A stretch of 64,000 bases of DNA, from positions 605,291-669,290 of the forward strand of contig JBAIAA010000668.1 of assembly GCA_037893245.1 (NCBI GenBank). Reading direction: 5' to 3'. A program made the translations under genes and the position numbers. Below are positions 10,787 through 24,149 of the stretch, piece after piece; within the stretch, counting starts at the first letter, position 1, and the number at the start of each line of letters is the position of its first letter. Under the pieces are notes generated by a model. It was not told the origin of the DNA and ran no database searches. It was given only the letters and a program-made list of their open reading frames with translations. The stretch comes from Crossaster papposus (Eukaryota; Echinodermata; Asteroidea; Velatida; Solasteridae).

Positions 10787-13700
10787 TGCATAAGAAATAT
10801 GTAAAGGGAAAGAAGTGTGCATAAGAAATATGTAAAGGGAAAGAAGTGTGCATAAGAAATATGTAAAGGGAAAGAAGTGTGCATAAGAAATATGTAAAGG
10901 GAAAGAAGTGTGCATAAGAAATATGTAAAGGGAAAGAAGTGTGCATAAGAAATATGTAAAGGGAAAGAAGTGTGCATAAGAAATATGTAAAGGGAAAGAA
11001 GTGTGCATAAGAAATATGTAAAGGGAAAGAAGTGTGCATAGGAAATATGTAAAGGGAAAGAAGTGTGCATAATAAATAAACACATGATGTCGGGACAAGC
11101 CCTCGAGTTAAATATGTAAAGGGAAAGAAGTGTGCATAAGAAATAATAAAGGGAAAGAAGTGTGCATAAGAAATATGTAAAGGGAAAGAAGTGTGCATAC
11201 GAAATATGTAAAGGGAAAGAAGTGTGCATAAGAAATATGTAAAGGGAAAGAAGTGTGCATAAGAAATATGTAAAGGGAAAGAAGTGTGCATAAGAAATAT
11301 GTAAAGGGAAAGAAGTGTGCATAAGAAATATGTAAAGGGAAAGAAGTGTGCATAAGAAATATGTAAAGGGAAAGAAGTGTGCATAAGATATATGTAAAGG
11401 GAAGGAAGTGTGCATAAGAAATATGTAAAGGGAAAGAAGTGTGCATAAGAAATATGTAAAGGGAAAGAAGTGTGCATAAGAAATAATAAAGGGAAAGAAG
11501 TGTGCATAAGAAATATGTAAAGGGAAAGAAGTGTGCATAAGAAATATGTAAAGGGAAAGAAGTGTGCATAAGAAATATGTAAAGGGAAAGAAGTGTGCAT
11601 AAGAAATATGTAAAGGGAAAGAAGTGTGCATAAGAAATATGTAAAGGGAAAGAAGTGTGCATAAGAAATAAACACATGATGTCGGGACAAGCCCTCGAGT
11701 TAAATATGTAAAGGGAAAGAAGTGTGCATAAGAAATATGTAAAGGGAAAGAAGTGTGCATAAGAAATATGTAAAGGGAAAGAAGTGTGCATAAGAAATAT
11801 GTAAAGGTAAAGAAGTGTGCATAAGAAATATGTAAAGGGAAAGAAGTGTGCATAAGAAATATGTAAAGGGAAAGAAGTGTGCATAAGAAATATGTAAAGG
11901 GAAAGAAGTGTGCATAAGAAATATGTAAAGGGAAAGAAGTGTGCATACGAAATATGTAAAGGGTAAGAAGTGTGCATAAGAAATATGTAAAGGGAAAGAA
12001 GTGTGCATAAGAAATATGTAAAGGGAAAGAAGTGTGCATAAGAAATATGTAAAGGGAAAGAAGTGTGCATAAGAAATAAACACATGATGTGGGAACAAGC
12101 CCTCGAGTTAAATATGTAAAGGGAAAGAAGTGTGCATAAGAAATATGTAAAGGGAAAGAAGTGTGCATAAGAAATATGTAAAGGGAAAGAAGTGTGCATA
12201 AGAAATAAACACATGATGTCGGGACAAGCCCTCGAGTTAAATATGTAAAGGGAAAGAAGTGTGCATAAGAAATATGTAAAGGGAAAGAAGTGTGCATAAG
12301 AAATATGTAAAGGGAAAGAAGTGTGCATAAGAAATATGTAAAGGGAAAGAAGTGTGCATAAGAAATATGTAAAGGGAAAGAAGTGTGCATAAGAAATATG
12401 TAAAGAGAAAGAAATGTGCATAAGAAATATGTAAAGGGAAAGAAGTGTGCATAAGAAATATGTAAAGGGAAAGAAGTGTGCATAAGAAATATGTAAATGG
12501 AAAGAAGTGTGCATAAGAAATATGTAAATTGAAAGAAGTGTGCATAAGAAATATGTAAAGGGAAAGAAGTGTGCATAAGAAATATGTAAAGGGAAAGAAG
12601 TGTGCATAAGAAATATGTAAAGGGAAAGAAGTGTGCATAAGAAATATGTAAAGGGAAAGAAGTGTGCATAAGAAATATGTAAAGGGAAAGAAGTGTGCAT
12701 AAGAAATATGTAAAGGGAAAGAAGTGTGCATAAGAAATATGTAAAGGGAAAGAAGTGTGCATAAGAAATATGTAAAGGCAAAGAAGTGTGCATAAGAAAT
12801 ATGTAAAGGCAAAGAAGTGTGCATAAGAAATAAACACATGATGTGGGAACAAGCCCTCGAGTTAAATATGTAAAGGGAAAGAAGTGTGCATAAGAAATAT
12901 GTAAAGGGAAAGAAGTGTGCATAAGAAATATGTAAAGGGAAAGAAGTGTGCATAAGAAATATGTAAAGGGAAAGAAGTGTGCATAAGAAATATGTAAAGG
13001 GAAAGAAGTGTGCATAAGAAATATGTAAAGGGAAAGAAGTGTGCATAAGAAATATGTAAAGGGAAAGAAGTGTGCATAAGAAATATGTAAAGGGAAAGAA
13101 GTGTGCATAAGAAATATGTAAAGGGAAAGAAGTGTGCATAAGAAATATGTAAAGGGAAAGAGGTGTGCATAAGAAATATGTAAAGGGAAAAAAGTGTGCA
13201 TAAGAAATATGTAAAGGGAAAGAAGTGTGCATAAGAAATATGTAAAGGGAAAGAAGTGTGCATAAGAAATATGTAAAGGGAAAGAAGTGTGCATAAGAAA
13301 TATGTAAAGGGAAAGAAGTGTGCATAAGAAATATGTAAAGGGAAAGAAGTGTGCATAAGAAATATGTAAAGGGAAAGAAGTGTGCATAAGAAATATGTAA
13401 AGGGAAAGAAGTGTGCATAAGAAATATGTAAAGGGAAAGAAGTGTGCATAAGAAATATGTAAAGGGAAAGAAGTGTGCATAAGAAATATGTAAAGGGAAA
13501 GAAGTGTGCATAAGAAATATGTAAAGGGAAAGAAGTGTGCATAAGAAATATGTAAAGGGAAAGAAGTGTGCATAAGAAATATGTAAAGGGAAAGAAGTGT
13601 GCATAAGAAATATGTAAAGGGAAAGAAGTGTGCATAAGAAATATGTAAAGGGAAAGAAGTGTGCATAAGAAATATGTAAAGGGAAAGAAGTGTGCATAAG

Positions 13701-14033
13701 AAATATGTAAAGGGAAAGAAGTGTGCATAAGAAATATGTAAAGGGAAAGAAGTGTGCATAAGAAATATGTAAAGGGAAAGAAGTGTGCATAAGAAATATG
13801 TAAAGGGAAAGAAGTGTGCATAAGAAATATGTAAAGGGAAAGAAGTGTGCATAAGAAATATGTAAAGGGAAAGAAGTGTGCATAAGAAATATGTAAAGGG
13901 AAAAAAGTGTGCATAAGAAATATGTAAAGGGAAAGAAGTGTGCATAAGAAATATGTAAAGGGAAAGAAGTGTGCATAAGAAATATGTAAAGGGAAAGAAG
14001 TGTGCATAAGAAATATGTAAAGGGAAAGAAGTG
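10787..14033. repeat. 3247-bp tandem duplication, copy 1 (approximate limits)
   Basis: Inserts at 11077 (C), 11669 (C), 12077 (G), 12206 (C) and 12831 (G), 30-mers at 11144 and 11484, a GCATAGG unit near 11038, GGGTAAG near 11964, G24 to C near 12779, AGGTG near 13161 and an A-rich GGGAAAAAAG near 13190 are all found again 3247 bp downstream. Arithmetic agrees: five inserts and two 30-mers add 5x5-2=23 bp beyond a multiple of 31, and 3247 leaves remainder 23. The left limit lies between a private variant at 10683 and the shared one at 11038. The limits given are placed inside that interval. Confidence 0.85.
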
Positions 14034-17000
14034 TGCATAAGAAATATGTAAAGGGAAAGAAGTGTGCATAAGAAATATGTAAAGGGAAAGAAGTGTGCAT
14101 AAGAAATATGTAAAGGGAAAGAAGTGTGCATAAGAAATATGTAAAGGGAAAGAAGTGTGCATAAGAAATATGTAAAGGGAAAGAAGTGTGCATAAGAAAT
14201 ATGTAAAGGGAAAGAAGTGTGCATAAGAAATATGTAAAGGGAAAGAAGTGTGCATAAGAAATATGTAAAGGGAAAGAAGTGTGCATAGGAAATATGTAAA
14301 GGGAAAGAAGTGTGCATAATAAATAAACACATGATGTCGGGACAAGCCCTCGAGTTAAATATGTAAAGGGAAAGAAGTGTGCATAAGAAATAATAAAGGG
14401 AAAGAAGTGTGCATAAGAAATATGTAAAGGGAAAGAAGTGTGCATACGAAATATGTAAAGGGAAAGAAGTGTGCATAAGAAATATGTAAAGGGAAAGAAG
14501 TGTGCATAAGAAATATGTAAAGGGAAAGAAGTGTGCATAAGAAATATGTAAAGGGAAAGAAGTGTGCATAAGAAATATGTAAAGGGAAAGAAGTGTGCAT
14601 AAGAAATATGTAAAGGGAAAGAAGTGTGCATAAGATATATGTAAAGGGAAGGAAGTGTGCATAAGAAATATGTAAAGGGAAAGAAGTGTGCATAAGAAAT
14701 ATGTAAAGGGAAAGAAGTGTGCATAAGAAATAATAAAGGGAAAGAAGTGTGCATAAGAAATATGTAAAGGGAAAGAAGTGTGCATAAGAAATATGTAAAG
14801 GGAAAGAAGTGTGCATAAGAAATATGTAAAGGGAAAGAAGTGTGCATAAGAAATATGTAAAGGGAAAGAAGTGTGCATAAGAAATATGTAAAGGGAAAGA
14901 AGTGTGCATAAGAAATAAACACATGATGTCGGGACAAGCCCTCGAGTTAAATATGTAAAGGGAAAGAAGTGTGCATAAGAAATATGTAAAGGGAAAGAAG
15001 TGTGCATAAGAAATATGTAAAGGGAAAGAAGTGTGCATAAGAAATATGTAAAGGTAAAGAAGTGTGCATAAGAAATATGTAAAGGGAAAGAAGTGTGCAT
15101 AAGAAATATGTAAAGGGAAAGAAGTGTGCATAAGAAATATGTAAAGGGAAAGAAGTGTGCATAAGAAATATGTAAAGGGAAAGAAGTGTGCATACGAAAT
15201 ATGTAAAGGGTAAGAAGTGTGCATAAGAAATATGTAAAGGGAAAGAAGTGTGCATAAGAAATATGTAAAGGGAAAGAAGTGTGCATAAGAAATATGTAAA
15301 GGGAAAGAAGTGTGCATAAGAAATAAACACATGATGTGGGAACAAGCCCTCGAGTTAAATATGTAAAGGGAAAGAAGTGTGCATAAGAAATATGTAAAGG
15401 GAAAGAAGTGTGCATAAGAAATATGTAAAGGGAAAGAAGTGTGCATAAGAAATAAACACATGATGTCGGGACAAGCCCTCGAGTTAAATATGTAAAGGGA
15501 AAGAAGTGTGCATAAGAAATATGTAAAGGGAAAGAAGTGTGCATAAGAAATATGTAAAGGGAAAGAAGTGTGCATAAGAAATATGTAAAGGGAAAGAAGT
15601 GTGCATAAGAAATATGTAAAGGGAAAGAAGTGTGCATAAGAAATATGTAAAGAGAAAGAAATGTGCATAAGAAATATGTAAAGGGAAAGAAGTGTGCATA
15701 AGAAATATGTAAAGGGAAAGAAGTGTGCATAAGAAATATGTAAATGGAAAGAAGTGTGCATAAGAAATATGTAAATTGAAAGAAGTGTGCATAAGAAATA
15801 TGTAAAGGGAAAGAAGTGTGCATAAGAAATATGTAAAGGGAAAGAAGTGTGCATAAGAAATATGTAAAGGGAAAGAAGTGTGCATAAGAAATATGTAAAG
15901 GGAAAGAAGTGTGCATAAGAAATATGTAAAGGGAAAGAAGTGTGCATAAGAAATATGTAAAGGGAAAGAAGTGTGCATAAGAAATATGTAAAGGGAAAGA
16001 AGTGTGCATAAGAAATATGTAAAGGCAAAGAAGTGTGCATAAGAAATATGTAAAGGGAAAGAAGTGTGCATAAGAAATAAACACATGATGTGGGAACAAG
16101 CCCTCGAGTTAAATATGTAAAGGGAAAGAAGTGTGCATAAGAAATATGTAAAGGGAAAGAAGTGTGCATAAGAAATATGTAAAGGGAAAGAAGTGTGCAT
16201 AAGAAATATGTAAAGGGAAAGAAGTGTGCATAAGAAATATGTAAAGGGAAAGAAGTGTGCATAAGAAATATGTAAAGGGAAAGAAGTGTGCATAAGAAAT
16301 ATGTAAAGGGAAAGAAGTGTGCATAAGAAATATGTAAAGGGAAAGAAGTGTGCATAAGAAATATGTAAAGGGAAAGAAGTGTGCATAAGAAATATGTAAA
16401 GGGAAAGAGGTGTGCATAAGAAATATGTAAAGGGAAAAAAGTGTGCATAAGAAATATGTAAAGGGAAAGAAGTGTGCATAAGAAATATGTAAAGGGAAAG
16501 AAGTGTGCATAAGAAATATGTAAAGGGAAAGAAGTGTGCATAAGAAATATGTAAAGGGAAAGAAGTGTGCATAAGAAATATGTAAAGGGAAAGAAGTGTG
16601 CATAAGAAATATGTAAAGGGAAAGAAGTGTGCATAAGAAATATGTAAAGGGAAAGAAGTGTGCATAAGAAATATGTAAAGGGAAAGAAGTGTGCATAAGA
16701 AATATGTAAAGGGAAAGAAGTGTGCATAAGAAATATGTAAAGGGAAAGAAGTGTGCATAAGAAATATGTAAAGGGAAAGAAGTGTGCATAAGAAATATGT
16801 AAAGGGAAAGAAGTGTGCATAAGAAATATGTAAAGGGAAAGAAGTGTGCATAAGAAATATGTAAAGGGAAAGAAGTGTGCATAAGAAATATGTAAAGGGA
16901 AAGAAGTGTGCATAAGAAATATGTAAAGGGGAAGAAGTGTGCATAAGAAATATGTAAAGGGAAAGAAGTGTGCATAAGAAATATGTAAAGGGAAAGAAGT

Positions 17001-17280
17001 GTGCATAAGAAATATGTAAAGGGAAAGAAGTGTGCATAAGAAATATGTAAAGGGAAAAAAGTGTGCATAAGAAATATGTAAAGGGAAAGAAGTGTGCATA
17101 AGAAATATGTAAAGGGAAAGAAGTGTGCATAAGAAATATGTAAAGGGAAAGAAGTGTGCATAAGAAATATGTAAAGGGAAAGAAGTGTGCATAAGAAATA
17201 TGTAAAGGGAAAGAAGTGTGCATAAGAAATATGTAAAGGGAAAGAAGTGTGCATAAGAAATATGTAAAGGGAAAGAAGTG
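14034..17280. repeat. 3247-bp tandem duplication, copy 2 (approximate limits)
   Basis: Inserts at 14324 (C), 14916 (C), 15324 (G), 15453 (C) and 16078 (G), with 30-mers at 14391 and 14731, match copy 1 in position and type. The AGGTG unit at 16408 and the A-rich unit at 16437 also match. Beyond this, the G28 to A unit at 13904 of copy 1 may correspond to 17058, which would mean 93 bp (three monomers) were lost from copy 2. That last match rests on one recurrent substitution. The 3' half of this copy was later included in the 3585-bp duplication. Confidence 0.8.
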
Positions 17281-18684
17281 TGCATAAGAAATATGTAAAG
17301 GGAAAGAAGTGTGCATAAGAAATATGTAAAGGGAAAGAAGTGTGCATAAGAAATATGGAAAGGGAAAGAAGTGTGCATAAGAAATATGTAAAGGGAAAGC
17401 AGTGTTCATAAGAAATATGTAAAGGGAAAGAAGTGTGCATAAGAAATATGTAAAGGGAAAGAAGTGTGCATAAGAAATATGTAAAGGGAAAGAAGTGTGC
17501 ATAAGAAATATGTAAAGGGAAAGAAGTGTGCATAAGAAATATGTAAAGGGAAAGAAGTGTGCATAAGAAATATGTAAAGGGAAAGAAGTGTGCATAAGAA
17601 ATATGTAAAGGGAAAGAAGTGTGCATAAGAAATATGTAAAGGGAAAGAAGTGTGCATAAGAAATATGTAAAGGGAAAGAAGTGTGCATAAGAAATATGTA
17701 AAGGGAAAAAAGTGTGCATAAGAAATATGTAAAGGGAAAGAAGTGTGCATAAGAAATATGTAAAGGGAAAGAAGTGTGCATAAGAAATATGTAAAGGGAA
17801 AGAAGTGTGCATAAGAAATATGTAAAGGGAAAGAAGTGTGCATAAGAAATATGTAAAGGGAAAGAAGTGTGCATAAGAAATATGTAAAGGGAAAGAAGTG
17901 TGCATAAGAAATATGTAAAGGGAAAGAAGTGTGCATAAGAAATATGTAAAGGGAAAGAAGTGTGCATAAGAAATATGTAAAGGGAAAGAAGTGTGCATAA
18001 GAAATATGTAAAGGGAAAGAAGTGTGCATAAGAAATATGTAAAGGGAAAGAAGTGTTCATAAGAAATATGTAAAGGGAAAGAAGTGTGCATAAGAAATAT
18101 GTAAAGGGAAAGAAGTGTGCATAAGAAATATGTAAAGGGAAAGAAGTGTGCATAAGAAATATGTAAAGGGAAAGAAGTGTGCATAAAAAATATGTAAAGG
18201 GAAAGAAGTGTGCATAAGAAATATGTAAAGGGAAAGAAGTGTGCATAAGAAATATGTAAAGGGAAAGAAGTGTGCATAAGAAATATGTAAAGGGAAAGAA
18301 GTGTGCATAAGAAATATGTAAAGGGAAAGAAGTGTGCATAAGAAATAAACACATGATGTGGGAACAAGCCCTCGAGTTAAATATGTAAAGGGAAAGAAGT
18401 GTGCATAAGAAATATGTAAAGGGAAAGAAGTGTGCATAAGAAATATGTAAAGGGAAAGAAGTGTGCATAAGAAATATGTAAAGGGAAAGAAGTGTGCATA
18501 AGAAATATGTAAAGGGAAAGAAGTGTGCATAAGAAATATGTAAAGGGAAAGAAGTGTGCATAAGAAATATGTAAAGGGAAAGAAGTGTGCATAAAAAATA
18601 TGTAAAGGGAAAGAAGTGTGCATAAGAAATATGTAAAGGGAAAGAAGTGTGCATAAGAAATATGTAAAGGGAAAGAAGTGTGCA
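15100..18684. repeat. 3585-bp tandem duplication, copy 1 (approximate limits)
   Basis: Inserts at 15324 (G), 15453 (C), 16078 (G) and 18346 (G) recur at +3585, as do GCATACG with GGGTAAG near 15195-15211, TATGGAAAG near 17357, a GCAGTGTTCAT unit at 17400-17406, TTCAT at 18057 and ATAAAAAATATG near 18186 and 18595. Four inserts give 4x5=20 bp over a multiple of 31, and 3585 leaves remainder 20. The left limit lies between 15053 (variant not shared) and 15195 (shared). Inside it, a G28 to A unit and a TTCAT unit occur twice, 651 bp (21 monomers) apart (17058/17709 and 17406/18057), indicating an older internal duplication. Confidence 0.88.
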
Positions 18685-21600
18685 TAAGAAATATGTAAAG
18701 GGAAAGAAGTGTGCATAAGAAATATGTAAAGGGAAAGAAGTGTGCATAAGAAATATGTAAAGGGAAAGAAGTGTGCATACGAAATATGTAAAGGGTAAGA
18801 AGTGTGCATAAGAAATATGTAAAGGGAAAGAAGTGTGCATAAGAAATATGTAAAGGGAAAGAAGTGTGCATAAGAAATATGTAAAGGGAAAGAAGTGTGC
18901 ATAAGAAATAAACACATGATGTGGGAACAAGCCCTCGAGTTAAATATGTAAAGGGAAAGAAGTGTGCATAAGAAATATGTAAAGGGAAAGAAGTGTGCAT
19001 AAGAAATATGTAAAGGGAAAGAAGTGTGCATAAGAAATAAACACATGATGTCGGGACAAGCCCTCGAGTTAAATATGTAAAGGGAAAGAAGTGTGCATAA
19101 GAAATATGTAAAGGGAAAGAAGTGTGCATAAGAAATATGTAAAGGGAAAGAAGTGTGCATAAGAAATATGTAAAGGGAAAGAAGTGTGCATAAGAAATAT
19201 GTAAAGGGAAAGAAGTGTGCATAAGAAATATGTAAAGAGAAAGAAATGTGCATAAGAAATATGTAAAGGGAAAGAAGTGTGCATAAGAAATATGTAAAGG
19301 GAAAGAAGTGTGCATAAGAAATATGTAAATGGAAAGAAGTGTGCATAAGAAATATGTAAATTGAAAGAAGTGTGCATAAGAAATATGTAAAGGGAAAGAA
19401 GTGTGCATAAGAAATATGTAAAGGGAAAGAAGTGTGCATAAGAAATATGTAAAGGGAAAGAAGTGTGCATAAGAAATATGTAAAGGGAAAGAAGTGTGCA
19501 TAAGAAATATGTAAAGGGAAAGAAGTGTGCATAAGAAATATGTAAAGGGAAAGAAGTGTGCATAAGAAATATGTAAAGGGAAAGAAGTGTGCATAAGAAA
19601 TATGTAAAGGCAAAGAAGTGTGCATAAGAAATATGTAAAGGGAAAGAAGTGTGCATAAGAAATAAACACATGATGTGGGAACAAGCCCTCGAGTTAAATA
19701 TGTAAAGGGAAAGAAGTGTGCATAAGAAATATGTAAAGGGAAAGAAGTGTGCATAAGAAATATGTAAAGGGAAAGAAGTGTGCATAAGAAATATGTAAAG
19801 GGAAAGAAGTGTGCATAAGAAATATGTAAAGGGAAAGAAGTGTGCATAAGAAATATGTAAAGGGAAAGAAGTGTGCATAAGAAATATGTAAAGGGAAAGA
19901 AGTGTGCATAAGAAATATGTAAAGGGAAAGAAGTGTGCATAAGAAATATGTAAAGGGAAAGAAGTGTGCATAAGAAATATGTAAAGGGAAAGAGGTGTGC
20001 ATAAGAAATATGTAAAGGGAAAAAAGTGTGCATAAGAAATATGTAAAGGGAAAGAAGTGTGCATAAGAAATATGTAAAGGGAAAGAAGTGTGCATAAGAA
20101 ATATGTAAAGGGAAAGAAGTGTGCATAAGAAATATGTAAAGGGAAAGAAGTGTGCATAAGAAATATGTAAAGGGAAAGAAGTGTGCATAAGAAATATGTA
20201 AAGGGAAAGAAGTGTGCATAAGAAATATGTAAAGGGAAAGAAGTGTGCATAAGAAATATGTAAAGGGAAAGAAGTGTGCATAAGAAATATGTAAAGGGAA
20301 AGAAGTGTGCATAAGAAATATGTAAAGGGAAAGAAGTGTGCATAAGAAATATGTAAAGGGAAAGAAGTGTGCATAAGAAATATGTAAAGGGAAAGAAGTG
20401 TGCATAAGAAATATGTAAAGGGAAAGAAGTGTGCATAAGAAATATGTAAAGGGAAAGAAGTGTGCATAAGAAATATGTAAAGGGAAAGAAGTGTGCATAA
20501 GAAATATGTAAAGGGGAAGAAGTGTGCATAAGAAATATGTAAAGGGAAAGAAGTGTGCATAAGAAATATGTAAAGGGAAAGAAGTGTGCATAAGAAATAT
20601 GTAAAGGGAAAGAAGTGTGCATAAGAAATATGTAAAGGGAAAAAAGTGTGCATAAGAAATATGTAAAGGGAAAGAAGTGTGCATAAGAAATATGTAAAGG
20701 GAAAGAAGTGTGCATAAGAAATATGTAAAGGGAAAGAAGTGTGCATAAGAAATATGTAAAGGGAAAGAAGTGTGCATAAGAAATATGTAAAGGGAAAGAA
20801 GTGTGCATAAGAAATATGTAAAGGGAAAGAAGTGTGCATAAGAAATATGTAAAGGGAAAGAAGTGTGCATAAGAAATATGTAAAGGGAAAGAAGTGTGCA
20901 TAAGAAATATGTAAAGGGAAAGAAGTGTGCATAAGAAATATGGAAAGGGAAAGAAGTGTGCATAAGAAATATGTAAAGGGAAAGCAGTGTTCATAAGAAA
21001 TATGTAAAGGGAAAGAAGTGTGCATAAGAAATATGTAAAGGGAAAGAAGTGTGCATAAGAAATATGTAAAGGGAAAGAAGTGTGCATAAGAAATATGTAA
21101 AGGGAAAGAAGTGTGCATAAGAAATATGTAAAGGGAAAGAAGTGTGCATAAGAAATATGTAAAGGGAAAGAAGTGTGCATAAGAAATATGTAAAGGGAAA
21201 GAAGTGTGCATAAGAAATATGTAAAGGGAAAGAAGTGTGCATAAGAAATATGTAAAGGGAAAGAAGTGTGCATAAGAAATATGTAAAGGGAAAAAAGTGT
21301 GCATAAGAAATATGTAAAGGGAAAGAAGTGTGCATAAGAAATATGTAAAGGGAAAGAAGTGTGCATAAGAAATATGTAAAGGGAAAGAAGTGTGCATAAG
21401 AAATATGTAAAGGGAAAGAAGTGTGCATAAGAAATATGTAAAGGGAAAGAAGTGTGCATAAGAAATATGTAAAGGGAAAGAAGTGTGCATAAGAAATATG
21501 TAAAGGGAAAGAAGTGTGCATAAGAAATATGTAAAGGGAAAGAAGTGTGCATAAGAAATATGTAAAGGGAAAGAAGTGTGCATAAGAAATATGTAAAGGG

Positions 21601-22269
21601 AAAGAAGTGTGCATAAGAAATATGTAAAGGGAAAGAAGTGTTCATAAGAAATATGTAAAGGGAAAGAAGTGTGCATAAGAAATATGTAAAGGGAAAGAAG
21701 TGTGCATAAGAAATATGTAAAGGGAAAGAAGTGTGCATAAGAAATATGTAAAGGGAAAGAAGTGTGCATAAAAAATATGTAAAGGGAAAGAAGTGTGCAT
21801 AAGAAATATGTAAAGGGAAAGAAGTGTGCATAAGAAATATGTAAAGGGAAAGAAGTGTGCATAAGAAATATGTAAAGGGAAAGAAGTGTGCATAAGAAAT
21901 ATGTAAAGGGAAAGAAGTGTGCATAAGAAATAAACACATGATGTGGGAACAAGCCCTCGAGTTAAATATGTAAAGGGAAAGAAGTGTGCATAAGAAATAT
22001 GTAAAGGGAAAGAAGTGTGCATAAGAAATATGTAAAGGGAAAGAAGTGTGCATAAGAAATATGTAAAGGGAAAGAAGTGTGCATAAGAAATATGTAAAGG
22101 GAAAGAAGTGTGCATAAGAAATATGTAAAGGGAAAGAAGTGTGCATAAGAAATATGTAAAGGGAAAGAAGTGTGCATAAAAAATATGTAAAGGGAAAGAA
22201 GTGTGCATAAGAAATATGTAAAGGGAAAGAAGTGTGCATAAGAAATATGTAAAGGGAAAGAAGTGTGCA
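18685..22269. repeat. 3585-bp tandem duplication, copy 2 (approximate limits)
   Basis: Inserts at 18909 (G), 19038 (C), 19663 (G) and 21931 (G), and TTCAT units at 20991 and 21642, repeat copy 1. The junction is bracketed. The unit at 18595 (ATAAAAAATATG) is shared with 22180, so it belongs to the end of copy 1. The GCATACG unit at 18780 matches 15195, so it belongs to the start of copy 2. The right limit lies between 22180 and about 22365. No new mutation in either copy was noticed, so this duplication is young. Confidence 0.87.
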
Positions 22270-22648
22270 TAAGAAATATGTAAAGGGAAAGAAGTGTGCA
22301 TAAGAAATATGTAAAGGGAAAGAAGTGTGCATAAGAAATATGTAAAGGGAAAGAAGTGTGCATAAGAAATATGTAAAGGGAAAGAAGTGTGCATAAGAAA
22401 TATGTAAAGGGAAAGAAGTGTGCATAAGAAATATGTAAAGGGAAAGAAGTGTGCATAAGAAATATGTAAAGGGAAAGAAGTGTGCATAAGAAATATGTAA
22501 AGGGAAAGAAGTGTGCATAAGAAATATGTAAAGGGAAAGAAGTGTGCATAAGAAATATGTAAAGGGAAAGAAGTGTGCATAAGAAATATGTAAAGGGAAA
22601 GAAGTGTGCATAAGAAATATGTAAAGGGAAAGAAGTGTGCATAAGAAA

Positions 22649-23277
22649 TAAACACATGATGTCGGGACAAGCCCTCGAGTTAAATATGTAAAGGGAAAGA
22701 AGTGTGCATAAGAAATAATAAAGGGAAAGAAGTGTGCATAAGAAATATGTAAAGGGAAAGAAGTGTGCATAAGAAATATGTAAAGGGAAAGAAGTGTTCA
22801 TAAGAAATATGTAAAGGGAAAGAAGTGTGCATAAGAAATATGTAAAGGGAAAGAAGTGTGCATAAGAAATATGTAAAGGGAAAGAAGTGTGCATAAGAAA
22901 TATGTAAAGGGAAAGAAGTGTGCATAAGAAATATGTAAAGGGAAAGAAGTGTGCATAAGAAATATGTAAAGGGAAAGAAGTGTGCATAAGAAATATGTAA
23001 AGGGAAAGAAGTGTGCATAAGAAATATGTAAAGGGAAAGAAGTGTGCATAAGAAATATGTAAAGGGAAAGAAGTGTGCATAAGAAATATGTAAAGGGAAA
23101 GAAGTGTGCATAAGAAATATGTAAAGGGAAAGAAGTGTGCATAAGAAATATGTAAAGGGAAAGAAGTGTGCATAAGAAATATGTAAAGGGAAAGAAGTGT
23201 GCATAAGAAATATGTAAAGGGAAAGAAGTGTGCATAAGAAATAAACACATGATGTGGGAACAAGCCCTCGAGTTAAA
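22649..23277. repeat. C-30-T-G cassette, 593-bp form
   Basis: A type-C insert (22649), one monomer, a 30-mer (22716), two monomers, then a TGTTCAT unit (G4 to T at 22798, insert start +149), ending at a type-G insert at 23242. The distance between inserts is 593 bp, two monomers longer than the standard 531-bp form. The type-G insert is followed by AAATAGTTAAAGG instead of AAATATGTAAAGG, a change seen only here. Confidence 0.88.
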
Positions 23278-24149
23278 TAGTTAAAGGGAAAGAAGTGTGC
23301 ATAAGAAATATGTAAAGGGAAAGAAGTGTGCATAAGAAATATGTAAAGGGAAAGAAGTGTGCATAAGAAATATGTAAAGGGAAAGAAGTGTGCATAAGAA
23401 ATATGTAAAGGGAAAGAAGTGTGCATAAGAAATATGTAAAGGGAAAGAAGTGTGCATAAGAAATATGTAAAGGGAAAGAAGTGTGCATAAGAAATATGTA
23501 AAGGGAAAGAAGTGTGCATAAGAAATATGTAAAGGGAAAGAAGTGTGCATAAGAAATATGTAAAGGGAAATAAGTGTGCATAAGAAATATGTAAAGGGAA
23601 AGAAGTGTGCATAAGAAATATGTAAAGGGAAAGAAGTGTGCATAAGAAATATGTAAAGGGAAAGAAGTGTGCATAAGAAATATGTAAAGGGAAAGAAGTG
23701 TGCATAAGAAATATGTAATGGGAAAGAAGTGTGCATAAGAAATATGTAAAGGGAAAGAAGTGTGCATAAGAAATATGTAAAGGGAAAGAAGTGTGCATAA
23801 GAAATATGTAAAGGGAAAGAAGTGTGCATAAGAAATATGTAAAGGTAAAGAAGTGTGCATAAGAAATATGTAAAGGTAAAGAAGTGTGCATAAGAAATAT
23901 GTAAAGGGAAAGAAGTGTGCATAAGAAATATGTAAAGGGAAAGAAGTGTGCATAAGAAATATGTAAAGGGAAAGAAGTGTGCATAAGAAATAAACACATG
24001 ATGTCGGGACAAGCCCTCGAGTTAAATATGTAAAGGGAAAGAAGTGTGCATAAGAAATAATAAAGGGAAAGAAGTGTGCATAAGAAATATGTAAAGGGAA
24101 AGAAGTGTGCATAAGAAATATGTAAAGGGAAAGAAGTGTGCATAAGAAA
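23278..24149. repeat. Diversified 31-mers with one type-C insert
   Basis: Monomers carry scattered variants: GGGAAATAAG near 23570, GTAATGGG near 23718, and two adjacent GGTAAAG units near 23846 and 23877. A type-C insert at 23991 is followed by a 30-mer at 24058. It pairs with the next type-C insert at 24150, 159 bp away (36+31+30+62), forming a doublet. Confidence 0.85.
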
